A stretch of DNA of 42,566 nt from the IMG/VR virus record IMGVR_UViG_3300009146_000006, positions 1 through 42,566 of that record; one strand, 5' to 3'. The DNA comes from a virus. A program made the position numbers and the translations under genes. Of the stretch, positions 31,884 through 37,959 are shown piece after piece (position 1 is the stretch's first letter; every line of letters begins with the position of its first letter). The notes under the pieces are model-generated. The model saw only the letters and a program-made list of their open reading frames with translations. It was not told where the DNA came from and did not search any database.

Positions 31884-32053
31884 CTGGTCTCTTCTTCCGC
31901 GTTCGCAATCGCGATCGTTGCCGGATCGTGCGGCAGTCCAAGATCCTTCTCCAGCTTGAGCACCAGCCGGGCAGCAGCAACCTCGTACGGCTGAACGTAG
32001 ATCACGTTCTGCTGTCCGTCCGGAGCGACAGGTGTCTGCTGAGGTGCGCTCAC
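31880..32053 (-). CDS. Small leftward protein, 57 aa, last gene of the leftward operon
   Basis: GTG at 32053 in a GTGA overlap with the preceding gene. It reads MSAPQQTPVAPDGQQNVIYV and continues with EVAAARLVLKLEKDLGLP to an acidic end. The coupling and protein-like composition support it. The stop lies within the shared CTAG. No family was recognised. Confidence 0.7.
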   Translation of the reverse strand: MSAPQQTPVAPDGQQNVIYVQPYEVAAARLVLKLEKDLGLPHDPATIAIANAEEETS

Positions 32054-32394
32054 TTGTCTGAGTCCTTCCGTAGCCTGACGATCTTCGCGTCGGGACGCGC
32101 CTGGTACTGGGCTTGCGGCTCGGCATACAGGTGCGTCAGCATACCCAGCGCGTACGTCTTGTCATCAGACTTGAGTACACCAGAGTCCAACAAGTGGTTC
32201 AGCGACGCAAGACCAGCTTGAATCTTGACCGGTTCGCCCGTCAACACGAGGTTGACAGACCATGTGATCAGTTCGAGGTTCTTGCCCCGGTTCGTCGTCT
32301 CCTGTGTCAGACGGGCCACGTACACCCCGCTGAACATGCCCAGGATCGGACCTACCATGGCAACGGTAGATGCCACCACCAACGTTGTATCCAT
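32050..32394 (-). CDS. Small membrane-anchored protein, 114 aa
   Basis: The ATG at 32394 shares a base with the upstream stop. A single N-terminal membrane segment (residues about 5-27, LVVASTVAMVGPILGMFSGV) is followed by a soluble helical domain with LASLNHLLDSGVLKSDD and a basic end. It is probably attached to the inner membrane. Membrane-bound small phage proteins are often superinfection-exclusion factors, but this is only a possibility. Confidence 0.68.
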   Translation of the reverse strand: MDTTLVVASTVAMVGPILGMFSGVYVARLTQETTNRGKNLELITWSVNLVLTGEPVKIQAGLASLNHLLDSGVLKSDDKTYALGMLTHLYAEPQAQYQARPDAKIVRLRKDSDK

Positions 32395-32615
32395 CAGCAG
32401 GCAGTCCTCCACTCCACGTCATCCAAGATCTTGCACACCCGCGGGTGTGACACGGCCATCTGTCTGGCAGCCTCCCGTCGGGACATCCCAAGATCATGCA
32501 CCAGGTAGCGGGCTACCTCCCGTAGCGACCGTGCCAGACGGGCATCGGCGTCGGCCTTCGCCGCCCGAGCCGCCGACAGCTCGATGATCATGTTCCTAGC
32601 AGCGTCCGAGTCCAT
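32394..32615 (-). CDS. Small HTH protein, 73 aa, of the leftward operon
   Basis: ATG at 32615 behind AAAGGAGAGAGAG. A helical N-terminal part (DADARLARSLREVARYLVHD) leads to a helix-turn-helix (MSRREAARQMAVSHPRVCKI) at residues about 44-63. It could bind the CTAGTTGC motifs in its own and neighbouring leaders; this is inference. Confidence 0.72.
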   Translation of the reverse strand: MDSDAARNMIIELSAARAAKADADARLARSLREVARYLVHDLGMSRREAARQMAVSHPRVCKILDDVEWRTAC

Positions 32616-32653
32616 CTCTCTCTCCTTTCACGCTGGGCTGTGCAACTAGCGTT
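32616..32653 (-). promoter_or_regulatory. Conserved leader block (AACGCTAGTTGCA core) before the HTH gene
   Basis: On the minus strand AACGCTAGTTGCA (32641-32653) is followed by YAGYCCAGC and the GGAGAGAGAG ribosome site. The same block precedes the gene at 33345. Two near-identical leaders in one operon suggest a regulator-bound or structure-controlled element. Confidence 0.55.
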
Positions 32654-32849
32654 ACGGCCGGTCCGTGTTCCGATCGGTCCTTGCGGCTAGCTCTTCCAAT
32701 TCGGCATTCAGCCGTCTGATCTTGGCCAACAGCTTTTCCAGCTTCACCGCATAGCGGTCGGCCGCTTTTGCGTATTCCTGCTTGAGTTCGTTACGCTCGT
32801 ACACCAACCGATTGAGTTCTGCTTGTATGCGTTCCTTTTCGCGAGACAT
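32652..32849 (-). CDS. Coiled-coil protein, 65 aa
   Basis: ATG at 32849 behind GGAGAGAGAGGAAGGG; the in-frame extension upstream has no ribosome site. Almost the whole protein (EKERIQAELNRLVYERNELK, YAVKLEKLLAKIRRLNAELE) is a charged coiled coil. It probably forms a dimer. Function unknown. Confidence 0.68.
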   Translation of the reverse strand: MSREKERIQAELNRLVYERNELKQEYAKAADRYAVKLEKLLAKIRRLNAELEELAARTDRNTDRP

Positions 32850-32928
32850 ATGCCCTTCCTCTCTCTCCTGTCCGGTCCGGACACAGCGGTAGTGCGCCCG
32901 TAGGCGCACCGCCACCGAATCGGACCGG

Positions 32929-33345
32929 TCAGTCTTCGTCCGAGTCTTCGTCCTGATCTTCGATCAGAGCATCGATCAGGACGCGAGCGAGCCGCTCGGC
33001 AATGATGTACAAGCACACGCCGGCCGCCTGATCCATATCCTTGATACCGTCGCCCAACAGCTCGGATGGGTCCTCGAGATAGGCCGACAGGTCCAGAAAC
33101 TGGGTCCACATCTCGTATGTGTAGACAGCTGGTGCCCCATCGGCGATCTCGTGCACGACGTCGTATGGGTCACCGTCCGTGAGTAGCCCGTTCTCTACCG
33201 CCTCCACCACGTTGTCACGTACGCGGGTCAGGAACCCTGCCCCGGGGCTGTCCAACTCGTCCGGTGTTCCGCAGCCAGCCAGATCCTGTCCGGACAGCTG
33301 GTAAGCGCTGTAGGTCTTGATAGCGTCAAGCGTGGTGTTCGTCAT
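32929..33345 (-). CDS. Acidic protein, 138 aa, leftward operon
   Basis: ATG at 33345 behind AGGAGAGAGAG. A helical, negatively charged protein (LAGCGTPDELDSPGAGFLT, YEMWTQFLDLSAYLEDPSEL) ending EDQDEDSDED. A strongly acidic small protein in an early-type phage operon could be a DNA mimic or anti-restriction protein. I see no recognisable ArdA or Ocr motif, so this is a hypothesis. Confidence 0.7.
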   Translation of the reverse strand: MTNTTLDAIKTYSAYQLSGQDLAGCGTPDELDSPGAGFLTRVRDNVVEAVENGLLTDGDPYDVVHEIADGAPAVYTYEMWTQFLDLSAYLEDPSELLGDGIKDMDQAAGVCLYIIAERLARVLIDALIEDQDEDSDED

Positions 33346-33390
33346 GATGATTCTCTCTCTCCTGTTTGGCTGGACTATGCAACTAGCGTT
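33346..33390 (-). promoter_or_regulatory. Conserved leader block, second copy
   Basis: Minus-strand AACGCTAGTTGCA (33378-33390), then TAGTCCAGC and AGGAGAGAGAG before the ATG at 33345. It matches the block at 32616-32653. A hairpin TATCGGCA-ctgaa-TGCCGATA lies upstream of it at about 33407-33427. Confidence 0.55.
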
Positions 33391-33441
33391 TGTGTTCCGC
33401 GCACCCTATCGGCACTGAATGCCGATATCTGAGATGATCTT

Positions 33442-33864
33442 TCAGGAATTGCTTTCGTCTGTACTAGATGTGATCAGGTCGGCACAGTATTGCTCGGCTG
33501 CATCCATCGCTGCCCCGTTGAATGCGTCGCACCATGCATCAGCTAGGTCGGTCTGAACTTCGCTCGGGAGGGTTTCCCATTCTGGCCAGTCAACCCCGCT
33601 AGCGTCACCGTAGACAGACTCTGCCGTGTCTCCGTCGGCCCATTCTCCGGACAGATCCGCACTAGGCAGCGTGTCCAACACCATAGGGTCACAGTCATGC
33701 AAGCCAGCGAGGATTATGCGAGCGCGCTCGCGAGTGTCTCCACTAGCACGTCCGCCGAGAGTCTCCTGATACCACCATGCCGCCGCGTTGGTACCTGTCC
33801 ATCGACCGTTGGCCGTCATCGCCTCCACCATGGTCGCGTACATCCCATCCGTAATCTGGATCAT
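33442..33864 (-). CDS. Acidic protein, 140 aa, leftward operon
   Basis: ATG at 33864 behind GGAGAGAGACGATC; a longer in-frame extension into the preceding intergenic palindrome is rejected. It starts with MIQITDGMYATMVEAMTANG and AAWWYQETLGG, and continues with many Asp and Glu (LSGEWADGDTAESVYGDASG). The strong negative charge resembles that of its neighbours. Function unknown; DNA mimicry is possible. Confidence 0.68.
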   Translation of the reverse strand: MIQITDGMYATMVEAMTANGRWTGTNAAAWWYQETLGGRASGDTRERARIILAGLHDCDPMVLDTLPSADLSGEWADGDTAESVYGDASGVDWPEWETLPSEVQTDLADAWCDAFNGAAMDAAEQYCADLITSSTDESNS

Positions 33865-33890
33865 GATCGTCTCTCTCCTGTCTCTCTCGC

Positions 33891-33904
33891 TGCCCGATCG
33901 GGCA
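33891..33904. repeat. Perfect palindrome TGCCCGATCGGGCA
   Basis: A 14-bp palindrome upstream of the gene at 33864. Its core CCCGATCGGG also occurs at 34987-34996. It may be an operator or a leader hairpin. Confidence 0.6.
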
Positions 33905-33944
33905 CGGCACACGCTCCGGTGAAGCGTGGCCGAACCGGATCGGA

Positions 33945-34592
33945 TCAGTTGCTGACCGTACGGTCTTGCAGCCGAGCCATGATGGCCGCTACTAGTTGTG
34001 GCTCGGGCCAGTGAACGTCAAGACCGTCGTGCTCGGGCTGCAGATCTTCGTTTAGGACGGTATTCCACAACAGCTCAAGCCGTTCCTGAATCTCGAGGGT
34101 GTCCCACAACTCCTGCTCCGGACCGTCTGGCAGTGTGAGGTCCCACCGAACCAGAGTCTCGGCTGACTCTTCGATTCCCTCTTGCTCTAGCTCGGAGTGG
34201 TCGTTTTCGTCCAACAGCGGGTAGTCGGTGGAAAGATCACACAAGAGGTCCACCATATCGTCCGAAAGATCTTCGACGAAGATGCCCAGTGAATTGACGT
34301 TGACGTAGGATACGTCAACCCACGGGGTGTCATCATGCTCGGCGTGCAGCACGCGGTAGTTGCTACGGAGCACCGTCGAAGTCTGATCATATGAGTCGTC
34401 ACCACGGGCAACTCTGCCTAGGTCAACGTGAGGGATAGCGTCGCCATGCGCCAACGTCGCATGTGTTTCGATATCGCGCGGCAGCAGATAGCCGAACAGC
34501 TCGGCATCGGCTCGGGTTGCGTATCCGATAGTGAAGCCTGCTCGGGTCAGGCGGTCGGTCTTTTCAGCAACGGTCAGCGTGGTGTCGATCAT
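33945..34592 (-). CDS. Large acidic protein, 215 aa, leftward operon
   Basis: ATG at 34592 behind AGGAAAAGATC. It opens with a basic AEKTDRLTRAGFTIGYATRA segment, and the rest is very acidic (DENDHSELEQEGIEESAE). It has alternating beta-like stretches (PWVDVSYVNVNSLGIFVEDL) and a helical end with HWPEPQLVAAIMARLQ. The pattern is neither a clear ArdA nor a known nuclease. It is the largest gene of the operon, and its charge suggests it acts by mimicking nucleic acid. Confidence 0.7.
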   Translation of the reverse strand: MIDTTLTVAEKTDRLTRAGFTIGYATRADAELFGYLLPRDIETHATLAHGDAIPHVDLGRVARGDDSYDQTSTVLRSNYRVLHAEHDDTPWVDVSYVNVNSLGIFVEDLSDDMVDLLCDLSTDYPLLDENDHSELEQEGIEESAETLVRWDLTLPDGPEQELWDTLEIQERLELLWNTVLNEDLQPEHDGLDVHWPEPQLVAAIMARLQDRTVSN

Positions 34593-34680
34593 GATCTTTT
34601 CCTATCTCTCTCTCGGATCGGACTAAGTTGTCCGGAGCAACCGGCAGACCAGACTTCGGCCTGCCGATCACTCCGATCAC

Positions 34681-34875
34681 TTAGGCAGTGTGAACCGGCT
34701 CGCTCCAGCGCGGAACCGAAGGCCAGATCAGTACGTCATCGTCGCCCGGCTCTGCCATGGCGCACGCGAAGTCCACCGCCGCTTTCGGCTCCCGGAAGCT
34801 GACGATGACTCCAGTGTCAGCCGTGCCGATGCTGTAGTCGTCCGATCCGAACGCTTGGTATACGTAATAGGTCAT
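34681..34875 (-). CDS. Small protein, 64 aa, first gene of the leftward operon
   Basis: ATG at 34875 with GGGTGCGAGAG upstream; it reads TYYVYQAFGSDDYSIGTADT and GVIVSFREPKAAVDFACAM. A compact alpha/beta protein, mildly acidic. It is the promoter-proximal gene of the leftward operon. No family was recognised. Confidence 0.65.
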   Translation of the reverse strand: MTYYVYQAFGSDDYSIGTADTGVIVSFREPKAAVDFACAMAEPGDDDVLIWPSVPRWSEPVHTA

Positions 34876-35136
34876 CTCTCGCACCCTTTCTCTCTGACAT
34901 CGGAGGCTCTCACCTCTCCGATGTCTGCGGTAACCCTCGTTACCGCTCCCTTACTGTAACGGCTCCCTACCGGCTCGGGTCGATAGCCCGATCGGGTGAT
35001 CCGTGCCGTCCGACCGGTCCAACACTGTGCTAGTCGGCACGGTGCCGTCACCGGTCGGTAGGCAGCCGTCAGCGCTCCGCACGGCAACCCCTCTACCTCC
35101 GGGAGCTCCACCCCCATGGTGGAGTCGCCTACAGAG

Positions 35137-35161
35137 AACTAGTTGTATAACGCAACTAGTT
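35137..35161. promoter_or_regulatory. Inverted repeat AACTAGTTG-tataacg-CAACTAGTT
   Basis: Perfect 9-bp arms around TATAACG. The arm contains CTAGTTG, the core of the two leader blocks in the leftward operon. It looks like an operator over a TATAAC -10-like element. Confidence 0.55.
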
Positions 35162-35329
35162 TGCTACTTCGTTAGCACTGCTCGGCATGCGACGGCATGA
35201 CGTCGCATAGGGCCGTATCAAGCCGCCATGCGGTACAGCATGGCGGCCTCAGAGCCTCTACCGCTGCCAGTGTTAGCCCCACACTTCGCGCAACGGTGTT
35301 GCCCCTTGTGTGGTGGTATGGGAATGGAG

Positions 35330-35386
35330 AGATGTGGATCTTACATCGATGTATGTCGAGCCTAGATGTGGATCTTCCATCGTTGT
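35330..35386. repeat. Two 23-bp direct repeats, AGATGTGGATCTTnCATCGnTGT
   Basis: 35330-35352 and 35364-35386 differ at two positions and start 34 bases apart, about three helical turns. Each contains a GATG...CATC inverted motif. This is the form of a tandem regulator-binding site. Confidence 0.65.
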
Positions 35387-35628
35387 GTTTCCGCAGGTCA
35401 GCGCCTTGGGTGTATTTGTGTTGTATCCGGACATGTCGGGTAGGGTATGGAGATCATGATCCCCTTTGTCCTGATCAACATCCGGTATGCCCCCACCCCT
35501 TTGAGCGTAGGTGGGGGGTATGCCCGGTTGTTGGATGATCTTCATGAGCGTTCGACCCCGGGATGCTTGCGGCGTGTTGATCATCTATCTATGTCTCCCC
35601 TCACCGGTTTTCGTTGAAGGGAGCCGCT

Positions 35629-35835
35629 ATGGCCTCTGGGGAGGTTGCTGCTGCGTTGAGGTGGGCAGTTGATGTCCTTGCCTGGGCTGAGGGTTGTTGT
35701 GGCTCCTGCGTTGCTCTGAGGTGGGTTTCTGGCTGGTTGTGCTTGCGGGCTGGAATTGGTTTGTGCGGTGTGGTGGCGGTTGCGTGGTGTGGTGCGGTGT
35801 GGGTAGGCTGCGACACGCCGAACGGGAGGGGGTAA
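35629..35835 (+). CDS. Doubtful small hydrophobic protein, 68 aa
   Basis: ATG at 35629 behind AAGGGAG, reading MASGEVAAALRWAVDVLAWA and then a Cys/Trp/Gly-rich hydrophobic stretch. The DNA here is unusually G/T-rich on the top strand, and codon use differs from real neighbours. It may be an accident of base composition. Confidence 0.25.
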   Translation: MASGEVAAALRWAVDVLAWAEGCCGSCVALRWVSGWLCLRAGIGLCGVVAVAWCGAVWVGCDTPNGRG

Positions 35836-35884
35836 GGGGGTGGGTCTCTTCGCGCCGACCACCCTTGGTAAGGCGCAACTACGT

Positions 35885-36016
35885 GAGCCACTTCGTGGCT
35901 CGTTGCGGGTTTCGGTCTGAACGACGGCGACGGCTTCTTCAAGGAGCCGTCGTTACTGATGTTTTCTTCTTTTTCTGTCTGAGTAGTTTCAGCACGCGCG
36001 TACAAGCGCGCGCGTG
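35885..36016 (+). promoter_or_regulatory. Structured leader of the terminase gene
   Basis: Three hairpins in a row: GAGCCAC-TTC-GTGGCTC (35885-35901), AACGACGGC with GCCGTCGTT (35920-35928, 35946-35954) followed by a T-rich stretch (35961-35977), and CACGCGCG with CGCGCGTG (35993-36000, 36009-36016). The second resembles a weak terminator or attenuator ahead of the late genes. Confidence 0.5.
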
Positions 36017-36084
36017 ATGTGTTTGGGTGTGGGTGTTCAGGCGGTTGGCCCTTGTGGTGGGCCGTGGTGGTTTCAGGGTGGTTC

Positions 36085-37947
36085 GTGGCTGAGGTGGTCG
36101 GGTTGGCGAAGGTGTATCGGGTGGTGGGTGACCGGGACCCGAAGGTGGGGATCCGGGAGGCGAAGAAGATTGTGCTGCGGGAGTTGTTGGACTTCCGGAC
36201 GGTGCGAGAGGCAACCGCGGCAGCGGGCCGGTTGCCGCAGACCTACGAAGACTGGATGCGTAAGGATCCGGAGTTCCATGCTGCCGTGTCGCAGTTACGC
36301 GCGGTGCAGCGCAGAGGTGCGAAGGCACGCCAGGATCCCGGTACGTTCGAACACTTCCGGCTGCGCTATCTGAACTCTCGGACTTTCACTCATCAGCTGC
36401 AGTGGATCGACCTCCTCGAAGGTCGAGACCCGCGCGATCTCCATCCCTCCGTGCTGTTCGAGAAGGGAACTCCGAACAGGTTGCTGGTGTGTACGCCGCC
36501 TAACCACGCCAAGAGCACCACCATCACCATGGATTACGTGACCTACCGCATCTGTCAGAATCCTGCGGTGCAGGTCATCTTGGTGTCGAAGACGTCGATG
36601 CAGGCGAAGAAGTTCTTGTACGGGATCAAGCAGCGACTGACCTCGCCGAGGTATACGAACCTGCAGCTGGCGTTCGCTCCGGCCGAGGGGTACCGGTCCT
36701 CGGCCGATACCTGGACCACGGACAAGATCTATCTGGAGCGGGATTCAGATCAGAAGGATCCGACCGTGGAGGCCATCGGTCTGGGTGGACAGATCTATGG
36801 TGCCCGCGCCGATCTGATCATCTGCGACGACGTGGTGACGTTGTCGAATGCGCATGAGTACGAGAAGCAGATGAGCTGGATTCGTCAGGAGGTGGCGTCC
36901 CGACTGGGTCCGGCCGGCCGCCTGCTGGTGGTGGGCACCAGGGTGGCGCCCACCGACCTGTACTCGGAGCTGCGCAACCCGGAGCACTACACGACCGGGG
37001 TCTCTCCGTATACGCGCTTGGCGCAGCCGGCCGTGCTGGAGATGTCGGAACGTAAAGAGGACTGGATGCCGTTGTGGCCGCGGTCGGATGTGCCGTTCGG
37101 CGATGAGGGCGACAACGAGCGGCCCGACTCCGAGGGCTTGTTCTCGCGGTGGACACCGGCCCGGCTGTATGAGGTCCGTAACGAGATGGGGCCGAAGCGG
37201 TGGTCTTTGGTCTACATGCAGCAGGAGGTCTCCGAAGAGTCGGTGTTCGACCAGGAGAAGGTGCGTGGTGCGCGGAACAAGGACCGCCGGCCGGGACCGA
37301 TGGTCGAAAAGCGGCGCGGTCACCGCGCCGAGGGCATGACGGGGCTGTACGTGGTGGCCGGGTTGGACCCGGCGATGGTGGGTGACTCGGCGATCGTGGT
37401 CCTCGGTGTGGACCGCCTGACCCGCATGCGGTACGTGCTGGACGTGCGGGTGAAGACCTCGGCGGGTGCTCGCTGGATCCGGGAGCAGATCCGGGAGGTC
37501 ACCGATCTGTACAACGTCAACGAGTGGCGGGTGGAACGCAACGCGTTCCAGGGCTTCTTGACCCAGGACCCGGAGATCAATGAATGGCTTGCCTCCCAAG
37601 GGGTTGTGCTGCAGGAGCATCACACCGGGAAGAACAAATGGGACATTGATTTTGGTGTCGCGAGTATGTCGTTGTTGTTCGAACAGAACCTGATCGAGCT
37701 GCCGACGACGGTACAGGCGGTGGGGATCCAGACGTTGGTGGAGCAGTTGGTGACATGGGCGCCGGAGACCCGCAACAAGGCCGACACCGTGATGGCTCTG
37801 TGGTTCGCCGAGATCAGGGCGCGAGAGGTGATCCGCACCCAGATCAACCGGTCGTCCTCCTACCAGCGGAACCCGTTCTTGTCGAAGTCACGGAAATCGG
37901 AGCAGACTGTCGTCAACCTGCAAGAATGGGCGCGGGTCGCCGGGTGA
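36085..37947 (+). CDS. terL: Terminase large subunit with N-terminal helical/HTH-like extension
   Basis: 620 residues with a GTG start at 36085. The frame stays open to a GTG at 36019, but that stretch is low-complexity and Trp/Gly-rich. Residues about 22-75 form a helical region (TVREATAAAGRLPQTYEDWM) like a small-terminase DNA-binding domain. ATPase: degenerate Walker A CTPPNHAKSTT with K143, Walker B ADLIICDDV with D248 and D249. Nuclease: D428 in AGLDPAMVGDS, E484 in VERNAFQG, D567 in NKADTVMALW. It pumps DNA into the prohead and cuts it. No separate small subunit gene is seen. The portal follows within 13 bases. Confidence 0.9.
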   Translation: MAEVVGLAKVYRVVGDRDPKVGIREAKKIVLRELLDFRTVREATAAAGRLPQTYEDWMRKDPEFHAAVSQLRAVQRRGAKARQDPGTFEHFRLRYLNSRTFTHQLQWIDLLEGRDPRDLHPSVLFEKGTPNRLLVCTPPNHAKSTTITMDYVTYRICQNPAVQVILVSKTSMQAKKFLYGIKQRLTSPRYTNLQLAFAPAEGYRSSADTWTTDKIYLERDSDQKDPTVEAIGLGGQIYGARADLIICDDVVTLSNAHEYEKQMSWIRQEVASRLGPAGRLLVVGTRVAPTDLYSELRNPEHYTTGVSPYTRLAQPAVLEMSERKEDWMPLWPRSDVPFGDEGDNERPDSEGLFSRWTPARLYEVRNEMGPKRWSLVYMQQEVSEESVFDQEKVRGARNKDRRPGPMVEKRRGHRAEGMTGLYVVAGLDPAMVGDSAIVVLGVDRLTRMRYVLDVRVKTSAGARWIREQIREVTDLYNVNEWRVERNAFQGFLTQDPEINEWLASQGVVLQEHHTGKNKWDIDFGVASMSLLFEQNLIELPTTVQAVGIQTLVEQLVTWAPETRNKADTVMALWFAEIRAREVIRTQINRSSSYQRNPFLSKSRKSEQTVVNLQEWARVAG

Positions 37948-37959
37948 GGAGACGCTGCT

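Larger units (their letters stand above)
34876..35628. other. 753-base non-coding control region rich in inverted repeats
   Basis: No convincing gene. Perfect inverted repeats: 34896-34925 (10-bp arms), 34928-34945, 34987-34996, 35010-35058 (9-bp arms around CGGCACGGTGCCG), 35106-35124, 35137-35161 (AACTAGTTG arms), 35187-35208, 35222-35247, 35490-35517. Direct repeats lie at 35330-35352 and 35364-35386. It is the divergent region between the leftward operon and the late genes, and holds presumably promoters, operators and possibly the origin. Confidence 0.6.

Noticed and set aside
35330-35386. A CRISPR array
   Set aside because: There are only two copies 34 bases apart, with an 11-base gap and no further repeats or cas genes. 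The Cas4-like nuclease is explained by phage recombination.
36019-36084. Earlier start for the large terminase
   Set aside because: The extra 22 residues are Gly/Trp/Cys-rich, lie in the G/T-biased leader, and follow a hairpin; the start at 36085 gives a normal terminase N terminus.
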